Assembly (NCBI GenBank): GCA_946549155.1 | Contig: CAMNQN010000004.1 | Coordinates: 1-29,964, forward strand | Source: an uncultured Lachnospiraceae bacterium | GTDB lineage: Bacteria; Bacillota; Clostridia; Lachnospirales; Lachnospiraceae | Length of the DNA stretch: 29,964 nt | Reading direction: 5' to 3' | Shown: positions 23,292 through 29,964 of the stretch, piece by piece | Layout: each line of letters opens with the position of its first letter | How positions within the stretch are numbered: position 1 is the stretch's first letter | Position numbers and translations under genes: made by a program | The notes under the pieces: generated by a model | Seen by the model: the letters and a program-made list of their open reading frames with translations, nothing else | Told to the model about the DNA's origin: nothing | The model's database searches: none

Positions 23292-23342
23292 AAAAACAGG
23301 CCTGCGGCCATGCAATGGATGCAGGGCTGTAAGCCTGTTTTT
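23292..23342. terminator. bidirectional intrinsic terminator
   Basis: AAAAACAGGC (23292-23301) pairs with GCCTGTTTTT (23333-23342), with an inner CTGC/GCAG stem. The A and T tracts give a T-run in both directions. It serves both the mutarotase gene and the convergent HAD phosphatase gene. Confidence 0.85.
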
Positions 23343-23374
23343 CACAAAACCTGTAAATTGTAAATAAAGAAGGG

Positions 23375-24010
23375 CTATAATATTTTCCGCACCATATCCG
23401 GCAACTTGTCCATACACTCCACAGCAGGCACCTCATCCCCCACCTGTCCAAAGCCGTATCGGGCATGGATGAAGGGATACCCTGCCTTACAGGCGCTTTC
23501 ATAATCCCCCTTCGTATCCCCCACATACACCGCCGCGTCCAGGTGATTTCGCTCCGCCAGCATCCGGATATTTTTATCCTTCGTCTGCTGTGTATCTCCA
23601 TAGCACAGGAAATCCTCGATCAGATGGGCAGTGCCCGTCCAATTTATAAAGTCTTCAATATATCCTGACTGACAGTTGCTGCAGATATACAGATGATAGT
23701 CCTTGGACAGCGCTTCAAAGGTTTCCACCACGCCGGGATAAACCTTTCCGCCCTGGGTTTTCATATATTCCACCTCGTAGGCGAAGCAGGCCGCCGCCAC
23801 CTCTCTTCTGCGCTTCTCCGGAAGCATCCCGAAAATGGTATCCCCGATATCGCGCATGGTCATTCCCATGACACCCTTCACCGCCGGCTCCGTCACCCGC
23901 TTCTCCACATCCGGCGCATTTTTCTCCAGGTACTCATTCCAGGAATCCGCAATCGCCCCGCAGGCATCCCACAGCGTTCCATCCACGTCAAAAATAATTC
24001 CTTTCTTCAT
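23375..24010 (-). CDS. HAD-superfamily phosphatase (phosphoglycolate-phosphatase-like)
   Basis: 211 residues from the ATG at 24010, which has AAGGAG upstream; the frame extends to 24067 but without a ribosome site. HAD motif I is FDVDGTLWD (Asp8, Asp10), motif II YICSNCQSGY, and motifs III/IV are VGDTKGDYESACKAGYPFI. An alpha-helical cap lies between motifs I and II. It dephosphorylates a small phosphorylated metabolite; the substrate cannot be read from sequence. It sits next to the sugar module but is separated from it by a terminator, so a link to the pathway is uncertain. Confidence 0.88.
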   Translation of the reverse strand: MKKGIIFDVDGTLWDACGAIADSWNEYLEKNAPDVEKRVTEPAVKGVMGMTMRDIGDTIFGMLPEKRRREVAAACFAYEVEYMKTQGGKVYPGVVETFEALSKDYHLYICSNCQSGYIEDFINWTGTAHLIEDFLCYGDTQQTKDKNIRMLAERNHLDAAVYVGDTKGDYESACKAGYPFIHARYGFGQVGDEVPAVECMDKLPDMVRKIL

Positions 24011-24056
24011 CCTTTTCTCCTTTTCTGCGCAAAATCTTATTCCGCACTCAAAAAGA

Positions 24057-24112
24057 GGCTGCCGCAAAACGTGGCCGGCGTGCCTGATCGCCCCTACATT
24101 CTGTGGCAGCCC
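24057..24112 (-). terminator. probable terminator after the rubredoxin gene
   Basis: GGCTGCCGC (24057-24065) and TGTGGCAGCC (24103-24112) form a stem with one mismatch and a ~37-base loop. On the minus strand the stem is followed by TCTTTTTGAG. It lies between rubredoxin and the HAD phosphatase gene. Confidence 0.55.
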
Positions 24113-24174
24113 CTGACTGCATTTATTCCCGCGAAAGAGCCATGCCTGTGAAAGCAGACCCCCGTTTCCAGCAG

Positions 24175-24330
24175 TTACTCCTCCGCAAACTGATCCTTAC
24201 CTACGCTGCATAACGGACACTCGAAGTCCTCAGGAACATCCTCCCATTTCGTACCCGGCGCAATACCGCCCTCCGGATATCCCTCTTCCTCATCATATAC
24301 CCATCCGCATACTTCGCATACATATTTCAT
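24175..24330 (-). CDS. rubredoxin
   Basis: 51 residues, a complete rubredoxin: MKYVCEVCGWVYDEEEGYPE, then GGIAPGTKWEDVPEDFECPL and CSVGKDQFAEE. The two C-x2-C pairs (Cys5, Cys8, Cys38, Cys41) bind a single iron. Rubredoxins carry single electrons in anaerobes, often in oxygen or peroxide defence. AAGGAGG lies 8 bases before this ATG; another ATG immediately precedes it. The gene stands alone between a structured repeat and a hairpin terminator. Confidence 0.95.
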   Translation of the reverse strand: MKYVCEVCGWVYDEEEGYPEGGIAPGTKWEDVPEDFECPLCSVGKDQFAEE

Positions 24331-24414
24331 CATTCATTCCTCCTTCTTTGTTAAATGTGTCTGCTATATTTTACTACACTTTTCCGGAATTATCCACCCC
24401 GATTCGTAATTAAC

Positions 24415-24595
24415 GATCCGCTTCGTTCACAGCAGGTTACTGTTCAGGTGCCACTGTTCCGCGAGGTGTTCAGGTGCAGAATTGCACCTGAATCCCGAGG
24501 GTAGCAGCGCGAAATTGTGCCGAAGGTACAATTTCTGTGCATCGCGCAGCGTGTTGCTGTGAACGAAGTGAACAGTAACCACAGCAGCTTGCCGG
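24415..24595. repeat. highly structured intergenic repeat between hflC and rubredoxin
   Basis: Two tight hairpins are visible: TTCAGGTGC/GCACCTGAA with loop AGAATT (24469-24492), and GAAATTGTGCC/GGTACAATTTC with loop GAA (24511-24535). They are flanked by longer arms: 24422-24434 complements 24555-24567 and 24435-24446 complements 24569-24580. TGTTCAGGTGC is also repeated directly (24441 and 24467). It looks like a dispersed palindromic element. No protein-coding sense is apparent. Confidence 0.65.
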
Positions 24596-24620
24596 AATCC
24601 GCCATGCCGCTTATTTCAGA

Positions 24621-25607
24621 CTACTGCATATCCGGCGAAAAGATCTGCGCAAGGGGCGATTGCGCATCCAGAATCAGCGTCTTATTATCCCCTTCCAGAC
24701 TGTTCCTGGCCGCATCCAGAGAACGCACAAAAGTATAAAACTCGCTGCGGTCCGGATCATTGTAGGCATCGGACAAAATTCGCATATACTCCGCTTCGCC
24801 CTCCGCGATGATTTTCTCCGCCTCCGCCTCCGCCTGAGACAAGCTGATGGCCACTTCCTTATCCGTGGTATTCTTGATCACCTGGGCCGCCGCCTTACCC
24901 TCCGCCTCATACTGAGCCGCAATGTTCTCCCGCTCCGAAATCATGCGGGTATATACCGCCTCTTTATTGTCATCCGGCAGATCCAGCTTCTTAACCTCCA
25001 CTGTCACAATCTCGATACCATATTGGCTGTCCACGTCGTTTAAGTTGTCCATAATCTCCTCCGTAAGAGATTTAATGTTCACCGTCTCCGTGCGTCCCTC
25101 TGTAATGGTACCGTCATCACCCACCGACAGATTATTCCCGCTGCTCTCCTCATCCAGAGGCAGAGTCACCGTCAGCTTCCCGTCCCGGCTGCGAATAACC
25201 TCCTCCTGAGTCATATTGGAGATCGCGTTTTTCGTGGCATTATAAATCACCGTATCAATCCGGTTCTCCGCATTCACCACGGAACCGCTGAGCGTCTGGG
25301 CGAATTTCAGAGGATCCGTTACACGCCACAGTACATAGCTGTCCAGCACCATGGTCTTTTTATCGGAAGTAATCACATCCGAGGGGGCCAGATCGTAAAG
25401 CTGAATATCCCTGGGAATAGTATTTACCGTCTGAATCAGCGGTATCTTAAAGCTGATACCGGATTCCGAAATCACCCGCTGCACCTTTCCAAACTGGCGA
25501 ATCAGCTTATACTCATTGTCATAAGTGACAATCATCGAAGACAAAACCAAAAACAGTACCATCACCGCAGCGGCGCCAATCAGGCTCCTTTTCACAATCT
25601 TATTCAT
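24621..25607 (-). CDS. hflC: HflC-like SPFH/prohibitin membrane protein
   Basis: 328 residues from the ATG at 25607, which has GGAGG upstream and overlaps the hflK stop by 8 bases. One N-terminal transmembrane segment (IGAAAVMVLFLVLSSMIV, about 10-27) is followed by an SPFH/Band-7 domain (LIRQFGKVQRVISESGISFKIPLIQTV) and a helical region ERENIAAQYEAEGKAAAQVI to AEAEAEKIIAEGEAEYMRIL. In E. coli HflKC forms a membrane cage around FtsH. The region around residues 150-175 (EESSGNNLSVGDDGTITEG) is an insertion relative to the short family form as I know it. Confidence 0.9.
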   Translation of the reverse strand: MNKIVKRSLIGAAAVMVLFLVLSSMIVTYDNEYKLIRQFGKVQRVISESGISFKIPLIQTVNTIPRDIQLYDLAPSDVITSDKKTMVLDSYVLWRVTDPLKFAQTLSGSVVNAENRIDTVIYNATKNAISNMTQEEVIRSRDGKLTVTLPLDEESSGNNLSVGDDGTITEGRTETVNIKSLTEEIMDNLNDVDSQYGIEIVTVEVKKLDLPDDNKEAVYTRMISERENIAAQYEAEGKAAAQVIKNTTDKEVAISLSQAEAEAEKIIAEGEAEYMRILSDAYNDPDRSEFYTFVRSLDAARNSLEGDNKTLILDAQSPLAQIFSPDMQ

Positions 25608-26706
25608 TGCCCGCACCTCCTTCTGCCGCGACAGCGCCCTTCGCTTCATTCTGAGCGGACGGCTCCGTCTGAGAGTTAAAGGGTTCCAGCGGAAGCAGAG
25701 ACTGCACCGTGCCGCTCTCCCCCTGATTGATAATCACCTTCAGTTCCGGCAGAATATCCTCCATGGCCTCATAAAACATCCGCTGCTTGGTGATGCTGGG
25801 ATACTTCACATACTCCTCATACATGGCATTGAAGCGGGCCACCTGCCCCTGCGCCTCGTTGATACGCTCTTCCTTCCGGGCCTGAGCATCCTGCATAATC
25901 TGATCCGCCTTGGCCTCCGCCGCCGGGATCTGTTCGTTTCGGTATTTGTTGGCGTTGTTCACCGCCGTATCCTTCCCCTGCTTGGCCGTCTCCACCGCCT
26001 TAAAGGCCGTCATAACCTCCTCCGTGGGAGGTTCCGCATCCTGAATTGTAATGTTAATCAGCTGGATACCAATGTCGATATTTTCCAGCTTCTCCATAAT
26101 CATTTCTTTAATATTGGCCTGAATCTCATTTTTTCCCGTAGTCAGCACCGCATCCACCGTGTAGGAACCGATCACGGTACGAATACAGTTCTGAGCCAGG
26201 TTTTTCAGAATGGATGCAGGCTCCCCGGAGGCATACACCGCTTTCACCGGGTCGGAATAGCGGTATTCCACGTAGAAATCAATATTGATAAAGTTATAAT
26301 CCGAGGTAATCATCAGCGATTCGTCGCTGGAATATTCCTCCACCGGATAGCTGTAATCAGCATAATCCTGATATCCGTTCACGGAGTAGCCGATGGAAAA
26401 TCCCTGAATCGTGGTGTTGATCTTTTTCACTGTCTGAATCAGCGGAATCTTAAAATGCAGGCCCGGTTCCGTCACCGCCGTCGGTTTTCCCAGTGTACAG
26501 ACCACCGCCTGCTCCTCCTCATTGATGGAGTACCAGCAGTTGCTGAAAAAAAATACCGCAATCACCGCCAGAACCGCTAATCCTGCGCCCAGGCAGGCCA
26601 GCCATTTCTTTTTCTTCTTTTTCGGAGCGCCTCCCTCCGGGCTGTATTCCCAATTCGGGCCGTCAGCCCCGCTCTGCCTCCGTTTCCAAAAATCCTTCCC
26701 TGTCAT
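25600..26706 (-). CDS. hflK: HflK-like SPFH/prohibitin membrane protein
   Basis: 368 residues from the ATG at 26706, which has GGAAGGGAG 6 bases upstream; the frame extends further upstream without support. A basic, Gly/Pro-rich cytoplasmic N-terminus (GGAPKKKKKKW) precedes one transmembrane segment (LGAGLAVLAVIAVFFFS, about 40-56). The SPFH domain follows (INEEEQAVVCTLGKPTAVTEPGLHFKIPLI), then a coiled region (NKYRNEQIPAAEAKADQIMQ; ARKEERINEAQGQVARFNAM). It pairs with the downstream overlapping hflC to form a membrane complex that modulates FtsH proteolysis (known for E. coli). Confidence 0.9.
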   Translation of the reverse strand: MTGKDFWKRRQSGADGPNWEYSPEGGAPKKKKKKWLACLGAGLAVLAVIAVFFFSNCWYSINEEEQAVVCTLGKPTAVTEPGLHFKIPLIQTVKKINTTIQGFSIGYSVNGYQDYADYSYPVEEYSSDESLMITSDYNFINIDFYVEYRYSDPVKAVYASGEPASILKNLAQNCIRTVIGSYTVDAVLTTGKNEIQANIKEMIMEKLENIDIGIQLINITIQDAEPPTEEVMTAFKAVETAKQGKDTAVNNANKYRNEQIPAAEAKADQIMQDAQARKEERINEAQGQVARFNAMYEEYVKYPSITKQRMFYEAMEDILPELKVIINQGESGTVQSLLPLEPFNSQTEPSAQNEAKGAVAAEGGAGNE

Positions 26707-26806
26707 ACTGTTCTCCCTTCCTCTTTCTGTACCCTTCGCCGCAGGTGCCGGGCGCTGGGGACTCCACCGCGCCTGCCTCCCATGCTTTATCCGGGTCATC
26801 TTCCGG

Positions 26807-27568
26807 CTATATACGCCACCGCGTCTCATGGGCGGTGTCGCAGATCACCGTATCGTAATCTCTGCTGCAGTCCAGCCTTTGAAACCGCTCCACCACGCCG
26901 CAGTCCTCCCAGAAATGCATAGGAAACGCATACCGCACCTTACAGCTTCTCAGATACCAGTCCATTCCTTCCCAGAAATGCCGCTCCTGCCGGTCATCCA
27001 GCGGAAGAAAAGCCGCCTCGATTTCCCGTCCGGCAATCCTCGCCACCTCCCGCTTGAAATTCGCCGTCATAGTACCCAGCCAGCCCGGATTCTCCCCGTC
27101 CCACAGCCACCAGTGCAGATCACCCGCATGGTAGAAAGTATGGGTTCCCTCCGTCACCAGATAAGCCACACCCTCGTCCGTGGACCGCAGCGTCTCCACC
27201 CGGCAGTCAGGCGCCAACTGATAAGTCTCATGGGCCCGGGCCGTCAAAATGCGCTCCCGCCATGCACCGCTTAAGCCTTCCGGCCTATTTCCGGCATCCC
27301 CGGATGCGCCTTCCTCCAGCCCCCACTTGCGGATATTCCGGGGAGTCAGGCGAATATCAAATGCCAACACATATTTCGTTGGGCCCTCCCGCCCGGCCAG
27401 TCGGAAAATTTCCGGATTAAAATGATCCTCATGGCGGTGGCTGACAAACACATACAGCTGTTTGCCCGGTGTCAGCTGCGGCAATTCGCCCTTATAATAA
27501 TCAAATAAAAAAAGGCTGCTCTCCGTCTCCACCAAAAAACCACTGTGCCCGATATAGGTAACCTCCAT
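26807..27568 (-). CDS. metallo-beta-lactamase-fold hydrolase
   Basis: 253 residues. The metal-binding motif SHRHEDHF gives His44, His46, Asp48 and His49, further ligands are probably His and Asp in YHAGDLHWW, and His near the end lies in PMHFWED. YIGHSGFLVE at the N-terminus is typical of the UlaG/YtnP-like branch with a single MBL domain. Substrate unknown. It lies upstream of hflK on the same strand with a 100-base gap and probably has its own promoter. Confidence 0.82.
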   Translation of the reverse strand: MEVTYIGHSGFLVETESSLFLFDYYKGELPQLTPGKQLYVFVSHRHEDHFNPEIFRLAGREGPTKYVLAFDIRLTPRNIRKWGLEEGASGDAGNRPEGLSGAWRERILTARAHETYQLAPDCRVETLRSTDEGVAYLVTEGTHTFYHAGDLHWWLWDGENPGWLGTMTANFKREVARIAGREIEAAFLPLDDRQERHFWEGMDWYLRSCKVRYAFPMHFWEDCGVVERFQRLDCSRDYDTVICDTAHETRWRI

Positions 27569-27646
27569 ATAGTACCCCCTTTCGGTAACGCCCCCGCCCT
27601 TGCCGGTGGCAGATCGAAGGAAAACGTGCTTTCCTCCTATGGTCCC

Positions 27647-27655
27647 AGTATAGCA
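27647..27655 (-). promoter_or_regulatory. extended -10 promoter candidate for the MBL-fold gene
   Basis: On the minus strand TGCTATACT, an extended -10 element, without a recognisable -35. It lies about 80 bases upstream of the ATG. No other promoter candidate was found in this 142-base gap. Confidence 0.35.
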
Positions 27656-27710
27656 TACATCACTTTGCGCGTTTCTTAATTTTTGCGAAAAAATCGGCAG
27701 GCTTTGCTGT

Positions 27711-28016
27711 CTACAGCATCAGCAGCTCCGCCACATACACCGCTGCGCAGGCTCCCAGGGCCACACGGAACAGATTCCCGTCAAAATATGCCAGAAGCAG
27801 CGCAGCCGCAAGCCCCACCGCTGCGGATCTGATGCTTCCCGTGGCCGAAAGAATGGCAGGAAAGGTCATAACCGCCAGCGTCACATAGGGAACATAATAT
27901 AGAAAGGACCGGATAAAGGGACTTTTAATATCCCGCCGTATCAGGGTCATGGGCAGCGCCCGCACCGCGTAAATAGTCAGAGCCGCCAACAGTATATACA
28001 GATAGTATTCTTTCAT
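27711..28016 (-). CDS. azlD: AzlD-family subunit of a branched-chain amino acid exporter
   Basis: 101 residues, four hydrophobic segments. It reads YLYILLAALTIYAVRALPMTLI, then SFLYYVPYVTLAVMTFPAIL and AAVGLAAALLLAYFDGNLFRVALGACAAVYV, matching the small AzlD partner of AzlC. Together they export branched-chain amino acids or azaleucine. GAGGAG precedes the ATG; it follows azlC by 31 bases. Confidence 0.9.
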   Translation of the reverse strand: MKEYYLYILLAALTIYAVRALPMTLIRRDIKSPFIRSFLYYVPYVTLAVMTFPAILSATGSIRSAAVGLAAALLLAYFDGNLFRVALGACAAVYVAELLML

Positions 28017-28047
28017 TCTCTTTCTCTCCTCACAATCCGCATTTCAA

Positions 28048-28791
28048 TCAATGGGAGTCCCCTTCCTCCGCCACTGGCTTTATCACCGCCGCAATACCCG
28101 CAATCAAAATCGTCAGTATCATAATCCGGAATCCGGAGGAAATCACCCGCAGCCCCGGCAGCACCGAAAACAGATAGCTGGCCGCCATGGAAATCACCAC
28201 CACAGAGGCAATCATCTTGTCCTTTCTGGCCGGTGGAATAATCACCGCCAAAAACATGCCGTAAAGCGCCACGTTCATAGCGTTGGCCAGACGCATGGGC
28301 AGAATGGAACCGAACACTGCCCCCAGGAAGGTACCAACGGTCCATCCCGGTCCCGCCACGGTGGCCATTCCATATTGATAGAAAGGGTTCAGTCTTCCCT
28401 GCACCCCGCAGGCCGCCCCGAATATTTCATCCGTAATATAGTAGGACATCAGAAGGCGGTGCCTCATTTTCGTTTTACTGTCAATTTTCTGGGACAGGGA
28501 ACAGGCCATCAGCAGATACCTCAGGTTCACAATCACCGTGGTAACAATCATTTCAAGATATCCCGCTCCCGACGCCATCACCGTCATAGCTGCGAACTGC
28601 CCTGCAGAAGCGTGCATGGCGGCTGACATCACCGCCGCCTGCAATGGTGTCATCCCAATATTTTTCGCTGTAATTCCCATCGTAAAGGCCACTGCAAAAT
28701 AGCCCAGCCCAATGGGCACGCCGTCCTTTAAGCCCCGCAGATACCAGGAACGGCTGCCCGTTTTTCTTTGTTGTTCTGTCATCTCATCCAT
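28048..28791 (-). CDS. azlC: AzlC-family branched-chain amino acid exporter, large subunit
   Basis: 247 residues with 6-7 hydrophobic segments. Family motifs: GLKDGVPIGLGYFAVAFTMG near 20-39, ASAGQFAAMTVMASG near 66-80, NLRYLLMACSLSQKI near 92-106 and YYITDEIFGAACG near 117-129. With AzlD it forms a LIV-E-type exporter in the cytoplasmic membrane. The first ATG lacks a strong ribosome site; an ATG three codons later is possible. No link to the BMC module is apparent. Confidence 0.92.
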   Translation of the reverse strand: MDEMTEQQRKTGSRSWYLRGLKDGVPIGLGYFAVAFTMGITAKNIGMTPLQAAVMSAAMHASAGQFAAMTVMASGAGYLEMIVTTVIVNLRYLLMACSLSQKIDSKTKMRHRLLMSYYITDEIFGAACGVQGRLNPFYQYGMATVAGPGWTVGTFLGAVFGSILPMRLANAMNVALYGMFLAVIIPPARKDKMIASVVVISMAASYLFSVLPGLRVISSGFRIMILTILIAGIAAVIKPVAEEGDSH

Positions 28792-28834
28792 TTTTCTTCA
28801 CCGTTTTCCCTGTCTCTCCCTTTTGAACTATAAA

Positions 28835-29713
28835 TCACTGCTGTGGATTGCTTTTCTTATCCGGCAGTGCAAAATCCGGATGCTGCCCAATCCAGGCCGT
28901 CTGCGGCATGCAAGACAGCACCCACACATCCTCTGCGCTTAAAGAAAAATCAAAAATATCCATGTTGTTCTTCATATGTTCCATCCCGGAGGCCTTCGGA
29001 ATGGGAATAATCCCCTTTTCCAGTTCAAACCTCAGACAAATCTGCGCCACAGATTTTCCATACTTTTCCGCCATCTGCCCCAGCGCCTCATTCACGATAG
29101 GATTATCCCGAAAACGGCCCAGAGGAGCCCAGGCCATGGGACGGATTCCCTGGGCCAGGCAGTATGCCACCGCAGCCTCCTGGGAATAGCCGGGATGAAT
29201 CTCCAATTGATTTACCGCCGGCTTCACCCTGGCATTCACCATCAAATTTTCCAGATGGTGGGGCAGAAAATTGCTGCAGCCCAGGGCCCGGATCTTCCCC
29301 TCGTCGTACAGTTCCTCCAGCGCACGCCAGGTTTCCAGATCCAATGTCCTCCAATCCGGATCGGCAGCATTGGAACGTGGCCAGTGAATCAGATACAAAT
29401 CCAGATAGTCCGTGCCCAGCCGTTCCAGAGAAGCCGCAAAAGCCTTCTTCGCCTGCTCATAGCCCATTTCATCTATCCACAGCTTGCTGGCAATCACAAA
29501 CTCCTCTCTGGGAATCCCGCTCTCCCGGATAGCCTGCCCCAGCAGCCGCTCCGTCTCATAGATAGAGGCCGTGTCAAAAAAACGGTACCCAGCCCGGATA
29601 GCCGTCCCAATAATCTCCGTGCTCTTTCCATCCTTCGCCTTATAAGTTCCAAATCCCATACAGGGAATCTTCAATCCATTATTTAACGTATACGTGTCAT
29701 TGACCGATTTCAT
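28835..29713 (-). CDS. aldo/keto reductase
   Basis: 292 residues. The catalytic tetrad is intact: Asp47 (FFDTASIY), Tyr52, Lys77 (ASKLW) and His110 (YLIHWP). LNNGLKIPCMGFGTYKA at the start and GCSNFLPHHLENL / PAVNQLEIHPGYSQ follow the AKR pattern, and NADPH-binding residues near IPIPKASGMEHMKNN are present. It reduces aldehydes or ketones with NADPH; substrate unknown. It could reduce pathway aldehydes but lies far from the BMC genes in a different unit. AAAGGAG precedes the ATG. Confidence 0.92.
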   Translation of the reverse strand: MKSVNDTYTLNNGLKIPCMGFGTYKAKDGKSTEIIGTAIRAGYRFFDTASIYETERLLGQAIRESGIPREEFVIASKLWIDEMGYEQAKKAFAASLERLGTDYLDLYLIHWPRSNAADPDWRTLDLETWRALEELYDEGKIRALGCSNFLPHHLENLMVNARVKPAVNQLEIHPGYSQEAAVAYCLAQGIRPMAWAPLGRFRDNPIVNEALGQMAEKYGKSVAQICLRFELEKGIIPIPKASGMEHMKNNMDIFDFSLSAEDVWVLSCMPQTAWIGQHPDFALPDKKSNPQQ

Positions 29714-29873
29714 CTTTATCTCCTTTTATCAGATACTATCCTCCATCCCCTGAACGTCAAACCCATGACGGAAACATAATCCCAGATTAGCATATCCCAC
29801 CGTCAGTTTCAAGTTTTTTGCGTCTGACGGGCGCCATCTTTTCCCCGATATTACTGTTCATGGGAATGTTCTT

Positions 29874-29902
29874 CGTGTTTGGTTAATTATCCGGACGCAG
29901 GA
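29874..29902. repeat. right arm of the 29-base inverted repeat at the window ends
   Basis: Reads CGTGTTTGGTTAATTATCC then GGACGCAGGA, matching the reverse complement of 25-53 with 2 mismatches. It is in the 251-base non-coding stretch upstream of the aldo/keto reductase gene; apart from that gene's ribosome site, nothing else is recognisable there. Confidence 0.6.
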
Positions 29903-29964
29903 AGGGAAGGCGCGGAGCCGACCCTGTCATCTGGAAAACTGCTTCGAATACCAAGAAAATCTAA

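Noticed and set aside
24415..24595. CRISPR array
   Set aside because: The repeats are palindromic arms and one direct pair, without regular repeat-spacer units or cas genes.
1..29964. tRNA or rRNA genes
   Set aside because: No cloverleaf or conserved rRNA string was noticed on either strand; this was done by eye and is not a full scan.

Overview
The window looks like chromosome from an anaerobic, moderately GC-rich Gram-positive of the Clostridia, probably Lachnospiraceae-like. The evidence is strong AGGAGG-type ribosome binding sites, a clostridial style of bacterial microcompartment (BMC) genes, PduS/RnfC and rubredoxin Fe-S/iron proteins, and HflK/HflC and AzlC/AzlD neighbours. This assignment is inferred from protein families only. 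Almost every gene lies on the minus strand. The plus-strand exceptions are an RlmI-like methyltransferase, a DeoR regulator and an RbsD/FucU mutarotase.

Region 1 (70-10833, minus) is a BMC metabolosome locus. In transcription order it holds a RuBisCO-like protein (RLP), a class II aldolase with a C-terminal encapsulation-type helix, three pentamer vertex proteins (BMC-P), a CoA-acylating aldehyde dehydrogenase with a C-terminal encapsulation helix, one hexamer shell protein (BMC-H), PduL, EutJ, a flavoprotein-like BMC accessory protein, PduS, a broken PduT-type tandem shell protein, and EutQ. A methyltransferase with its own promoter is inserted antisense between the BMC-P genes and the dehydrogenase. 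The PduT-type gene has lost its inter-domain linker, is frameshifted and carries an in-frame stop.

Region 2 (10939-18014) holds the DeoR regulator and an operon for an RbsABC-type ABC importer, 5-methylthioribose kinase (MtnK) and methylthioribose-1-phosphate isomerase (MtnA). Region 3 (18280-23242) holds DhaL, DhaK, a small membrane protein and a split transketolase, with a divergent RbsD/FucU mutarotase. Strong terminators separate regions 2 and 3 and close region 3.

Taken together, regions 1 and 2 read as an encapsulated salvage route for a 5-modified ribose (5-methylthioribose or 5-deoxyribose). The sugar is imported, phosphorylated at C1, isomerised to the ribulose-1-phosphate, and cleaved by the class II aldolase to dihydroxyacetone phosphate plus a volatile aldehyde (methylthioacetaldehyde or acetaldehyde). 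The aldehyde is then oxidised inside the shell to acyl-CoA and converted by PduL to acyl phosphate. The RLP, whose reading frame overlaps the aldolase gene, and the DhaKL/transketolase module are not explained by this scheme and are the most interesting unknowns.

Region 4 (23375-29713, minus) is ordinary flanking chromosome: a HAD phosphatase, a 51-residue rubredoxin, a structured intergenic repeat, HflC/HflK, a metallo-beta-lactamase-fold protein, AzlD/AzlC and an aldo/keto reductase. A 29-base imperfect inverted repeat lies at the two extreme ends of the window.
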